Shown: piece after piece, positions 1-9,822 of the stretch
How the letters are laid out: the number at the start of each line of letters is the position of its first letter
Position numbering within the stretch: position 1 is the first letter of the stretch
Assembly: GCA_034696485.1 (NCBI GenBank)
Contig: JAQIWT010000359.1
Coordinates: 1 to 22,430 of the forward strand
Direction of reading: 5' to 3'
Length of the DNA: 22,430 nt
From: Isohypsibius dastychi
Taxonomy: Eukaryota > Tardigrada > Eutardigrada > Parachela > Isohypsibiidae
Notes under the pieces: generated by a model
Databases searched by the model: none
Told to the model about the DNA's origin: nothing
What the model saw: the letters and a program-made list of their open reading frames with translations, nothing else
Program-made: the position numbers and the translations under genes

Positions 1-33
<33 letters not shown>
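1..33. repeat. Poly-C homopolymer at the window edge
   Basis: The first 33 bases are all C, followed directly by ordinary mixed sequence. A pure C run of this length at a sequence edge is more likely an assembly or tailing artefact than a functional element. No other homopolymer in the window approaches it. Confidence 0.9.
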
Positions 34-35
<2 letters not shown>

Positions 36-100
36 CAGAGAGTTTTTTTGAACATTGTTGGTGAAAGTTTCATTGCCATCATTACACTGTGGTATTTCAG

Positions 101-178
101 ATGACCCTCTCGGCCAAAGTTATGGAGGATTCATCCGACCAGAACCGAGTCCTTGCAATGATCCAAGCTCGCGTCAGG
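101..178 (+). CDS. Probable internal or first coding exon of an unrecognised gene
   Basis: A 78-base, 26-codon open segment sits between an acceptor-like TTTCAG (95-100) and a donor GTAAGT (179-184). It starts with ATG and encodes a hydrophilic peptide beginning MTLSAKVMED and ending QARVR, with no domain I recognise. Directly after the donor come a branch-site-like TTACTAAC and a CTCCAG acceptor, which would define a 24-base intron (179-202) leading to a short in-frame exon ending at TAA 257-259. That intron would be exceptionally short, so a normal acceptor further downstream is more likely. Without splicing the frame stops at TAA 188-190. The exon call rests only on splice-site quality and open frame. 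Confidence 0.35.
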
Positions 179-202
179 GTAAGTTACTAACACTGCCTCC
201 AG

Positions 203-1600
203 CCGGTTAAACGGGATGTGTATTTAGCAAATATGAACGCAGGAATCTGTTATCCATAAGATTTTTAGGAAGACGGAGTTCGTTCGAACTACCGTGGGAC
301 CCCACGGTCGACGACGAGCATGTGTGTGGAGCACCTGATGCAGTCACTCAGTCAAGAATTAGGCGTTCACCGAAACTCCTCATAGATGGTGTCGTGGGGC
401 CATGCCGGAATATGATAACTACGTGTATTTACCGCCCGTATATTCCAATAATCACACGCCCTTAAAATTACGAGGAATCACCAGAATATAAAAACCGATT
501 TCTATATAGTGGCGTGATAGGACGTTCCCTGTGAACAATTGTTGTTGGGCTATTAGCTCGCCGAAACTACAGCATTTGAATCCAGATTATCTTCCATCAG
601 AACAGGGTGATCTGTCCTCTCCTCGAATAAACTGTAGTCCACTGTAATGTAATCAGCAGAACTCTATTTGTTTGTGAACTAATCATCTGGACAGAGTGGT
701 TTTGAATTATTAAAGTGTTCACTGTAGATTTTTGTCAGCGTCGTCTTGGGTGGTGGGTCATCCATTAGACATCCTACGCATCTTCCTCTCTCTCTCGGAG
801 TACAGAAAGTCTGTTGAAGAGAATGCTCTAATTGGCCGCCACCAGATTTCAAATTAACAGTTAGTCTTACCGCGGTAAGGACAAAGTAAATCTTAACTAA
901 CAGCAAGATCTCAGTCTAAGAAAAACCTCAGCTTGGACGGAGGATTCCTCCAAAACAGTAGTCTGGTCCACGCGATTCAATATTTTGGTTCATATGTGCT
1001 GTTCGCCAGCGTACCTTTTTTCGCCAGACAGTCAACTTTCCTTTTCTGCCACAAAAAGTTGAGGGATGATGTCAAATCGTGCGAAACCAGGTTTATATAC
1101 CTTTGGAATGCGCATCAATCATCACCTTGAGTACAAACCATTCAACCTTCGGTTCTAAATCACCACAACCAGAAAGCAAGTTTTGAAAGCTCTCTCTTGT
1201 GACTCAAATGATCGGCAGTTGAGATTCTTAGTCTAAAATCGGACTCAGAATTGTGTCGTTGCTGTTGACGAAATTTTGGACGAGTTCGTTATCAGCAATG
1301 GCGCGAGTTGAGCAAACGCGCTCAAGCCATTGTTCCAACTAAACCGGCGGCGTTTATCAGTCTGTTGGTCTGACAGAACAAAGAGCCATTTGAAACGAAA
1401 AGATGGACGTACGAAATCGCAGAAATTGCGAAGCGGGCTTGTGTGGAATTGCTTGTATCCTTATCGGCCGGCAGATGAAATAAACTGGCAGATCAAAGCG
1501 CTCCTTTATCTCTCGTGCGGATAACGCGAGAAATGCTATGATTTACCACTTTGGAGACAATTAGGTGTAATTACCCGACATGTTGATTAGAAACCTGATC
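203..1600. other. No supportable gene; intergenic or intronic sequence
   Basis: Short open stretches occur on both strands, the longest near 65 codons, but none has a convincing splice context, signal peptide or domain. Small structures seen are a perfect 8+2+8 inverted repeat at 291-308 and an imperfect hairpin at 1296-1332, whose CAATGGC and TTGAGC arm segments pair with GCTCAAGCCATTG. The stretch could be the last intron and 3' UTR of the gene whose exon lies at 101-178, or a spacer. Confidence 0.5.
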
Positions 1601-1604
1601 TGGA

Positions 1605-1611
1605 TATAATA
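1605..1611 (+). promoter_or_regulatory. Candidate TATA box of the antistasin-like gene
   Basis: TATAATA lies 94 bases before the ATG at 1699. That allows a start site near 1635 and a 5' leader of about 65 bases. Only position and sequence support it. Confidence 0.35.
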
Positions 1612-1698
1612 TTTGACAAACAACGTTTCCTCGCACTTCATTCTGTCAAGGTTCCTTGTTGCGTTTTCAGTCTTCTCTTTTAACTCAAAGCCGACGAA

Positions 1699-2195
1699 AT
1701 GGACCAACGGTTTCTGGCATTTTTGTTGGTGGGGTTGATCGCTGTTGGATCAGTCAGCTCAGTTTCCATTCCATTTCCAGGAGCATGCAGTCCGTACATG
1801 TGCGCATTGTGGTGCCCATATGGTAAGTGCGGTGCGGTTCATTCTAGATATGATGCACGTACGTAGTTCAGCGGTTCAGCCAGATCTGAGTGCCGGTCGC
1901 AAAAAAAATTCGATAGCAAACAAAGAACTCAGTTGTAAAACTTTCAGTAGGAATAGCGGAATTTCTAACTTTTTTATGCAGGTTTTGAAGTTGGCCAAGA
2001 TGGCTGCCGTATCTGCGTTTGTCGACCACGCCCATTGATCACCTGTCAGCCAGTCATGTGCATGCTGTACTGCGAACACGGTGAAATTGCACTATTCAGC
2101 AAACGTTTTGATGTAATTTATTATTTGTATAATTTGCAGGTTTTGAGAAGGATGAGTTCGGGTGTAGCATCTGCAGTTGCAAGGATCCCCAATAA
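1699..2195 (+). CDS. Secreted two-repeat antistasin-like protease inhibitor
   Basis: Three exons (1699-1822, 1982-2080, 2140-2195) encode 92 residues. A signal peptide (MDQRFLAFLLVGLIAVGSVSS) precedes two six-cysteine repeats. Repeat 1, about residues 30-55, begins CSPYMCALWC and closes CRICVC; repeat 2, about 62-88, begins CQPVMCMLYC and closes CSICSC. Each contains the family signature C-x-x-G-F followed by an acidic or glycine turn and G-C-x-x-C-x-C. Antistasin domains are known as inhibitors of trypsin-like serine proteases, so an extracellular or gut inhibitor is the likely role. Both introns are phase 1 and cut each repeat at the same G|F position, so the repeats probably arose by exon duplication. 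Stop TAA 2193-2195 overlaps an AATAAA. Family assignment is firm; the target protease is unknown. Confidence 0.85.
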
Positions 2196-2340
2196 TAAAC
2201 CATTTTCATATCATTCCAATCACCAAAATTCAAATACCTGTCTGGCCATGGTAAAAAACCATTATGTTCATTCATGAATTCCATCAGCAACACAGATGAG
2301 GGCATTGAAATAGTAAGCCAGCAACAAGTGGTTGAATAAA
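2194..2340 (+). terminator. Polyadenylation signals of the antistasin-like gene
   Basis: AATAAA occurs at 2194-2199, overlapping the stop codon, and again at 2335-2340. The second allows a normal 3' UTR of about 160 bases and is the likelier cleavage signal. Confidence 0.5.
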
Positions 2341-2412
2341 GTCGGACAAACTCCTTCAAGGAAACTGTCATTACATTCTGTCATTACATTGTCTACATTC
2401 TCGCTCTTGTTG

Positions 2413-2460
2413 TTGAGGTCGTTCATATAATAACAACCTCAATATCATTCAGTTATAAAA
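2413..2460 (+). promoter_or_regulatory. TATA box and upstream inverted repeat of the EGF/LDLa gene
   Basis: TATAAAA at 2454-2460 places transcription start near 2485, upstream of the chosen ATG (2510) but downstream of the ATG at 2471. This supports 2510 as the true start. Just upstream, TTGAGGTCGTT (2413-2423) and AACAACCTCAA (2432-2442) form an 11-base inverted repeat with one mismatch and an 8-base spacer. It could be a dimeric factor site. Confidence 0.55.
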
Positions 2461-2509
2461 CGTCTTGTGCATGGCTTCGCCACTCAGTTCACCAGAAACG
2501 TTTCACAAA

Positions 2510-4509
2510 ATGGAGTTTAAATGCTGGATTGTGTTAGTTATACTTTCTTTGATCTACGAGGTCGTAGCTGTTGTTCCTTCGAAAACTTATCGTTTCTTCT
2601 CCGATCAACATGCTTTTTCAACCTTTGATGTCGAAGCTGTCGTGCCAGAACCCATGTCACTTCCCGTTCCTGAAGGTAAGATCAATATCCAGATGAAACG
2701 ACAGCTCCCAAGTAACTTTGTTTTGGTCTTGCGGTCGCCCTTAATTTATCCCTGGTTTTTGAAATTCAGGGGGTCAGTGTGATGAATCTGAGAACTGCGT
2801 TGGTGGAGAATGTAAAGCCGCTACACCAAATGGACCGAAATTCTGCAGCTGCTTGGAAGGCTCGTTTCACTACTTTCTCGAAGTTCCTGGATTGAATGTG
2901 TGTTTGAAATGTCGACAACTGGGGTCAACCTGGTAGGCTTTTCTCAAACCCGCAAAGAGAAAAATTTGAGAATTTCACTCTTATCTGCTTAGCTCACTTC
3001 ATGAGGAATGCCAGTGCGCGGATAAAAACACGATCTGCCACGGAGCAACAGGTGGTCGAAAAGGTCACTGTCAGTGTAGATGGACCCTCGATATCGGCAA
3101 CGCCACAAAATGCCCAGGTTCGATTTAATATGCTTCTTATTTGAAATAAAAGTCACATTAAACCACGTGTGATCGCAAACAGCTATGTAACAAAACTAAG
3201 CCTTTAAAAAACCACTCCTCTGAAGTTATTCTATGCTGCCTGGGGGTTGCAACATAAAACGAGAAGAATTTTCTGGTATAATCTATGGATTCACCGAAAT
3301 AATGGTTTTCCAGCTTCTCAACCAGAGAAAACGACTTTATTTAGACCGTCTTAACAGTGGTCGATGTTGACTTGAATTTCTTTCGATGCAGCTTCTCCAC
3401 AAGAGCAGTGTTCGTCGACTCTCGACTGCCAAACCTCCGTCAGGTTCCTCGACGCTTCAGGACTCACCATCTCCCCTCCGCCCAACGAGCTCATCTGCAT
3501 TCCACTGAACACCTCAATCCCCATCTTATCCTGGGATTCTGACTTACTCCTCCCCGAAATTCCAACCGTCTCACCAGAACCTCGACTTCTCAACCGAACA
3601 ACTACCCACGGCTGTGTTTGTCCAAATGGATTCCTACCCTCGGCCAACGATTCCTTTGCGTGTCAAGACGTTGATGAATGCTCGGACCGTCGTGGCAATC
3701 CATGCATGCCACAATCGATCGAGAATGCCGAGGTTACTTGCGTTAATACAATCGGTGAGGTCGTTTGATTGAGATTGGCATGCTGATCATTTGATTAGTC
3801 TATCTGTTGGAATGTTGTTGTTTCGCTCTCTGTTTTTGCAGGAAGCTACCGATGTGAGTGTCGCAGTGGTTTTGCGCTGAATCAAGGCCTTGCACCTCAT
3901 GGAATTTGTAAGTAAATGTCAAGAGATTTGAATGTCTTTTGTGAGTGAACTACCCGTGGTTACTCCATTGTTGTTTCAGGTTGCAAAATGGGTCATGTTC
4001 CATGTTTGGACTCTACGAAATGCATACCAATGTTCAAGTGAGCTTCAAAAAATTGATAAGTGGATACGTTCACAGCTGCTAAATGAATAAAATGCGGGTA
4101 ATTTCAACACCAAGTTCGTCCATACAGACTCTGTGACGGAACGCCGGAATGTCTCAATGACTGCTCTGACGAACTCTATCCTTTCTGCAATTACAATTCC
4201 AACCGCCCATTTCCCGATTTTTTGCAGTTTCCGCAGTAACTATTAACAGTATTCTTTCTTTCCATCGGCGTTTGTTTTAAGCTGTGTGATTTCAGATGTC
4301 ACGAGGCTTCGTTTGCCGAGTCGTCTGACTTTGTCACAGCGAAAACGATCGAAATTCCGCCAGCACCGAAGAACGAATCTGTGTCGGGAATCGAGCTGAT
4401 GCCACTAGGAAGTGCTGTTATCAGTGAAACTGAAACGCCACCAACAAATATTCCGACTTTGCCATCTAACATGACTGCCGCACGCCTTCTTGGATACGTC
4501 ATAGTTTAG
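2510..4509 (+). CDS. Secreted cysteine-rich protein with calcium-binding EGF and LDL-receptor class A domains
   Basis: Eight exons join in frame (2510-2675, 2770-2932, 2993-3117, 3392-3754, 3842-3907, 3980-4037, 4128-4235, 4296-4509) to give 420 residues. A signal peptide (MEFKCWIVLVILSLIYEVVA) is followed by two cysteine-rich stretches (about residues 57-150) and a spacer. A calcium-binding EGF domain lies at about 244-295; it starts DVDEC, has CVNTIGSYRCEC, and holds the Asp/Glu ligands and NTxGSY turn. An LDL-receptor class A repeat at about 295-335 contains KCIP, LCDG and CSDE. In it an extra cysteine replaces the usual glycine before SDE. The C-terminal about 70 residues are low-complexity, rich in P, S, T and E. 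No transmembrane segment is seen, so the protein is probably extracellular. The final intron (4236-4295) is inferred: without it the frame ends at TAA 4237-4239, but the spliced frame stays open with CHEASF. Function unknown. Confidence 0.8.
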
Positions 4510-6352
4510 AACAATTTTTAATCAGCCGAAAATATTACCTACACCTACCAACTGATTGGTGCAAACTTTGATGGTGGTGATCGCCACTCATAGTGGGTGA
4601 TATGTAAACAGTAAACATCATTCCTGTGAGCTAGCTAAGAATCGTTGAACTTGAAAAATGGCAGCTTCCGAATGAACGAGCCTAGTAGTTGCCAAGTGGA
4701 ACCACTAGACCTGACAACAGGGTTTGTGGGACTGGTATAAAAGCGAAGAAATTTCAGAAGGAGGTCAAGTGGTGGTGCGGAAATTTAACGATCGGCTTGA
4801 TGGGAGCAGTTATCGGAAATATGCACAAAATAACTCTGGTTGTCCACACAGTGTGATCTTCCCCTGGCATGAGTGTGAGTGCGGTACGGTAGCCCTGTCA
4901 GTTGAGTCAAAAACCTCTTAGACTACGTGCGTTCTTAATTTCTGAGGAATTTGGAGAAGTAGATAGCAGGTGGGCAGTTGTGGCTACGGTAGGCAAATTT
5001 GCACACTCGCCAGGAGGCAATGACCACAGGTTGTTATCGTTTTGCTGATGAAATGCTTTTGTTTTGTCTTGTGAAAGGTCTAGTATCGTTCATCCAAAAA
5101 TGAATCACTCAAATCTCTTACTGCTCACCGTTCACCACGCATCAATTCTCTGCGGACATATTGTACCTTTCATAAAGTCACATTTCAGATCTGATAGAAA
5201 ATGTTGAAAACGAGCTCGCATTATCAAATCATGAACGTCCATCAACAAGGTTCTGTGACCTTACTGATGAAACTTGACCAATTTCGCTCTTTTAATAACG
5301 GAAGCGAAGTCTGGAATCTATCCGAAAGACACACTTCAGTTACAAGTGCTAAGTAACTCCTTGCAGATGCTGACATGGGATTCCTGTCAGCTTCGTTTGC
5401 ATAGGTGTCCAACTGACTCCGAACTAGGGTGATGGGTTTTGATGGCACGCTTTTTAAAACGACTAAAGAATTTGTGCCACTGATACAAAGTATGGCGTTT
5501 GATTTACTACTTCAATCTAACATATGAATGGAAAGCTGAGATCGTTTGTTGGGCTACTTGCGATATGACTACACTTTGTTGACATACAAATAAACATGAC
5601 CCTTGACCGTTATGAGATAGGCATACACAATGGAGCGAATTTAGCAAATATGTGCCGAAATCACGCATATCGTACTAGAAGAACTCCATCCTAAAATGTT
5701 TCAAATTCGAAATTTGCGCTAGATTCTTCAGGCCATGATGCTCACAGGAATAACTTGAGAAAGGGAAATATTTCGTGCTGTTTGACGATTGTGCGAAGTG
5801 GAATATTTTTGGACGGAGATGGACACCCAGACTATAGCTATCTTTGTTGTGACATGGTTCGTCGGTGAGTTTTTTTGTGATCTGGATACAATTCACGAGC
5901 TCTCATTTGACTAAGTTATCCCCGTCAGATTTGAACAGAGTGTATACTGTTATGGGAAAAACTGGGACTGGTTTTGAACTCAATATCTGTAATTGACTGA
6001 CGATTATCGTACGATGTCCCATATAACGATATGAAATACTTCACAATATTGTTCTGTTTTTCTACAACTTGTTTAGTATTTAACTCAATAAATCAATAAT
6101 TGATTATAGGAATTGTTATTTTGCAATAGCCAATATCATCTCACTGCAACAGCTGACGAGCCGTGCCGCAAAAATTGAATTACTAATTAGTTGAAAACAA
6201 TCCGTGGTATGTCCGACCTGTTTTTCTCAAAAACTACGTGCTTCAGATCTACTTCTCTCATTCTTGAAAAGTTGACGTGAAGGTAATCCCGAATTCAAAC
6301 CTGGGTTTTACGAGATTTACACCAAATCTACAAAACTCTTCAAATAAACTGA
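4510..6352. other. No supportable gene
   Basis: This 1.8-kb AT-rich stretch has only short open frames on either strand, without signal peptides, domains or paired splice sites I would defend. An AATAAA at 6087-6092 is the first exact plus-strand polyadenylation hexamer after the EGF/LDLa gene. It is too distant to assign confidently. A small hairpin (ATC-CCAC...GTGGGTGAT) lies near 4579-4601. Confidence 0.5.
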
Positions 6353-6670
6353 ATGGAGCTGGAACATAACCTGTATCAACAGGCTTTATTTTCGCGCTCA
6401 AAATTCATATTTTCCGAATTTTCGATAATGGTAATGAACGAAATTATTACCAACAATTGTTACATGCTCCTCTCTACGTTCTCGATATACAGCGACTGCA
6501 TTACTAATTCTGGGCTGCAAATTATTCTCCCGTTACTGCTATCGCCCACGTTTCCTCCGCAACCAGTCTACATCAACAGGAACTGCCACTGAAACCAATA
6601 CTCAATCGGTTCGTTATCTGCATCAGCTGCGTTTTATAAACCTACAGTTAAATCTTTACCTGATTAACAG

Positions 6671-6967
6671 GAGACCGTGATAAACATGATCAACCAAAGA
6701 AGAGACAGAAACCCGCCGCTATTCCGTCAAAGGTCACGGTCGATGCCAGAAGTGGGTACGCGAGTTCATCCGCGTCCAGGCTCCCCACCGATGTACGACC
6801 TAGTCGTTTCGCATCCCTCCATTTATGAAAAGAGGAGACGGAAAGCCCAACGAGAAGATACTCTACCTCCACCCCCACATTACGATGATCTAGAAGTACA
6901 AAATATTGAAGCATTCATCAGCGCACCGAATATTCCAGCAGTCGTGGATAATGAGGCTACCAGTTGA
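6671..6967 (+). CDS. 3' coding exon of a proline-rich protein with two PPxY motifs
   Basis: An open exon follows an acceptor (AACAG, 6666-6670) and runs to TGA 6965-6967. It encodes an Arg/Pro-rich hydrophilic protein with two PPxY motifs: PPMY followed by D-L (codons 6785-6796) and PPHY followed by D-D-L (codons 6872-6883). PPxY motifs bind WW domains, notably of NEDD4-family ubiquitin ligases and YAP-type adaptors, so an adaptor tail is plausible. A candidate first exon at 6353-6430 starts at ATG, is 26 codons long and ends at GTAATG in matching phase 0, giving a 123-residue protein with a 240-base intron. Otherwise translation could start at ATG 6686. I do not recognise the family. The exon is more credible than its 5' partner. 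Confidence 0.5.
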   Translation, partial: ETVINMINQRRDRNPPLFRQRSRSMPEVGTRVHPRPGSPPMYDLVVSHPSIYEKRRRKAQREDTLPPPPHYDDLEVQNIEAFISAPNIPAVVDNEATS

Positions 6968-8222
6968 GTCCTTCCAAGAGCGTTTTTTTGATTTGTTTCT
7001 AAAAATGCTAGAGTTTTTATGTCTGAGCCTTTTTTGTCTGTTGGAAATGACCGTTGTCAAGTTCTCTGTCCATGTTTTGATAACAAGCTTCTCCGGTTAT
7101 TGATCCGGTATATTTGCATCATAAGAAAATAAGACGTTCCACTTGAATCCCCAGATTCTCAGAATTCTTAAGGGAGCCGATGAACAATTGAGCAAGACAG
7201 TGACTTCCCCCAGAAACTTGAGAACGAGGAAACGCAACTTTAGATGTAGTACCGTGGTACCATAGCTTCAACCTAGCTGATTGCAAGGTTTGAGAGCATT
7301 CTTGAGCGCTTTTCAAATTTGCTACTCTTCCACACCACTGCCTTGTGCGACGCTGGCCCCCAAAACATGAGTATCGAAAATCTGTGGCTTGAGAACGGTC
7401 GCCATTTTCATTCCACGTCCGATCAATATCATCTGTCAGAGTTTCATCCGAATGGAACAATAGGATACAAATGCCGTTTCGCTGGCGCGTCAGCGAAGCG
7501 GAACCTTGCGGCGGGCATCGATGTCACATATGGTCATCGCCATCTGAAGAACTGCTTGTTGCATCCATAAGACTCACGATTCACAAATCCATCAAGTTTG
7601 AACCAAGTCTTGCGTTGCTCCACGGACAGTTTTGGGATCGACTAACTCGATCTCGAAACATATTCAAACACCGAACTCACCTTTGAGTTTGGCAATGAAT
7701 TTTATCTCACAGATGAAAAAACAGTTCGGCATAGCCCTCTTCTTGCACTTTGTGTTGCATACTCTAAAAATCTTTTTTTTCTGCGAAAAAACGAGAAATT
7801 CAAGTCAGATCGATCACAGATAACTCAAGATTTCGCTGATATTCTACCACAGTACGCCCACCAACGTTTGTGGATTACAATGAACGCTACAATCTTTTGC
7901 AGGGTACATGAAGGTTCTCGAGAATAACCCAGTCGAAAGCAGTTGACAGTTGACACTGGACATTTACGGAGGGCCGATTCCAGAAATATGCAGACCAACA
8001 AACAAACCGACGGAACGTGTCTGTGGTGTTTTTTTTCAGGCCACCCGTTGCAGTGGCTTCACGATGATCAACCCGTTTTGGCAAGACCTGTTATTTGCTT
8101 GGACACTTCACAGAGTCCATTGTAAATCATACAGTGGCAGGCCTGCAAATTCCAGTCACTTCCTACAGTGAAATTGGTGAAGATGATATACTCTTGCGGT
8201 TCGATCCGTGATTTGGAATAAC
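6968..8222. other. No supportable gene; left edge of duplication unit 1 from about 7722
   Basis: Overlapping short open frames on several strands have no domain or splice support. A strong short hairpin occurs at 7478-7497 (TTCGCTG, GCGCGT loop, CAGCGAA). From about 7722 the sequence has patchy similarity to the stretch from 13403: both contain GAAAAAACAGTTCGG, then CCACC(C/T)GTTGCAGTGG and AATCATACAGTGGCAGGC. This is therefore the 5' flank shared by the two DXO-like copies. Confidence 0.55.
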
Positions 8223-8336
8223 CTTATCCAGTGCCCAGCGCAAGGTCCACTTCGCTGGCGCTTTGCTTGCGCTCCGCTTGCGCTCCGCTTGCGCTTCGCA
8301 CGCGCTGACTTCGAGCTGGGTGGGCACTGTCTTATC
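8223..8336. mobile_element. Short inverted-repeat insertion (MITE-like) in the promoter region of DXO-like copy A
   Basis: A 101-base insert (8229-8329) begins CAGTGCCCAGC and ends with GCTGGGTGGGCACTG, an imperfect terminal inverted repeat. It is flanked on both sides by CTTATC (8223-8228 and 8331-8336). The equivalent flank of copy B near 13820 reads AACCTTATCTCTGGAG with no insert, so the empty site is visible. Inside are three tandem 11-base units, GCTTGCGCTCC (8265-8297, last unit with one change). CAGTG termini and a 6-8 bp target duplication are compatible with a tiny hAT-type element, but the duplication is not a clean 8-mer. Confidence 0.65.
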
Positions 8337-8446
8337 TTTAAAGCCTACATTGTTGACAGATACTTCTGACTCATGCACTATCTGAGCATATTTCTGACTT
8401 CAAATGTGGTCATCGTCATACATTCATCGTAGCGGAGGAAACTCCA

Positions 8447-8452
8447 TATAAA
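8447..8452 (+). promoter_or_regulatory. TATA box of DXO-like copy A
   Basis: TATAAA lies 65 bases before the ATG at 8512. The surrounding ACTCCATATAAAC is shared with copy B (13944-13949), as is the upstream CACTATCTGAGCATATTTCTG. The core promoter was therefore duplicated with the gene. Confidence 0.65.
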
Positions 8453-8511
8453 CCTGTCCAAAGAGCCAGCAGATATCGGCGACAGTTCAGCTAAGCTCTG
8501 ATTTTCATGAA

Positions 8512-9822
8512 ATGGCTGCCCGTGATGGTCTTGTTTTGCGTCCCGCTGAACAATTTGATGCAATTGGGCGCAACGTTGTGCTGGAAGATCTTCAGGAAGT
8601 CGGATGTTTTTCGATCAAACCAGGAGACGCAAATACGGAATGCTCCATTACATTCGACAGAAGCGGTCTGGCTGTCATCAAGCCCCAATTCCGAAAGTCC
8701 ATCCCTGGTCTGAATTTCGACCTGAACAACATATCGTCTGGAACAAACTTCGTTTCCCCTCGCATGGAGCTGAGCCACTGCTTCTCTCTTTGGCTAGAAC
8801 ATTTTCAAGCTCTTCCTGCTTACGGACAGCTAAAGTAAGACAGGAATTTGGTACTGAATCTCGAATGCACCATAATTTCATCCTTTCTCTTCAGGTCGAA
8901 AATAGACTTTGTATTTCATGGAGACGACTTGGGTTGTCTCATGAGAGCCCCGTACGCATCTCGAGGTAGCGTAGGATGGACTCTGGAGGTCGAACGTTTG
9001 GACCAGTTTCTGCACTGCAAGCTCGTGAGAGATCGCTATCAAGCTGACACAGTGGATCACGGGTAAGAAATGGTCAGTCAGACATTGCTAACATTGCTAT
9101 ATTCACTGCTTTACAGAAACTGGAAATTCTTTTCGCTGTTGAGTGGTAAGGATTTCCTGTAACGAAGCCATTGTCCAAATCCGATCATGTAGACCAGGCT
9201 GGAATGTTGCAGATGAGCCAAAAGAAGGTCAAACCTTTATCAGCGTGCGTTACGCCAGAATCAATGGGTTTGGAGTGCTTTTCCCCAAATATATCGGTGC
9301 TGCATTACCAAGTGAAGCTGGTACTGAGTACGTGGGTGTCATGAACATACGTGAGATGCATCTGGCTAACGCACTGCTCACAACATGGAGTGCCGCAGTA
9401 CTTACCGGAATGCAGCACGTTGTCATTGGAATGAAGGAGGACCGAAATAACAACGTCATCACAGAAACGAGAATCGTTGAAGTCAAACTGCTACGCGATT
9501 GGGTGGTCTCAGAGGTGAATGTTGTGGTTATTGCATAATTACTGATTGAATTATACTTATCTATGATGCAGTACCGAGCGCGCAAAGATTACCGCCAGGT
9601 CTGGAAAGAGGAACGTTGATTTGGAATTTTTGAAGAGCTTTCTGGATTTCGTTAGTTCAAACGTCATGGCAGATAAAACCAGGTAGCTCTTCAATATATC
9701 TATGTCTGTGGTGTTTGCGACAGTGCTTTGTGAGTAGGACGAAATATGCATTCAGGTTCTCCGGAAACCCAGAAGGCAAAGTAACTGTTGTCGAATGCGA
9801 GAGAGTCAATGTGACAAACTGA
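8512..9822 (+). pseudogene. DXO/Dom3/RAI1-family protein, copy A, frameshifted near the 3' end
   Basis: Six exons (8512-8834, 8895-9062, 9117-9145, 9213-9514, 9572-9682, 9738-9822) match copy B exon for exon. The frame runs 289 codons, then stops at TGA 9617-9619. Exon 5 is 111 bases against 110 in copy B, so a one-base insertion causes the stop and removes about 47 residues. Family features: NFDLN near residue 75, SLWLEHF near 98, DFV...L..LM.APY...GW from about 113, then WSAAVLTGMQHVVIG. In catalytic DXO enzymes KFE, an acidic E-x-D pair and YVELKT supply the active site. Here those positions read KFF (167-169), RIN (189-191) and YVGVM (213-217), so nuclease activity is unlikely. The AATAAA present after copy B is altered to GCAAAT here. 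A truncated protein could still be made. Confidence 0.75.

Noticed and set aside
1-33. Poly-C run as a telomere or origin element
   Set aside because: A pure homopolymer with no repeat unit at the exact edge is better explained as an assembly artefact.
7319-7686. Overlapping 70-80 codon plus-strand frames upstream of DXO-like copy A
   Set aside because: There are no recognisable domains, no splice partners and no conserved counterpart upstream of copy B.
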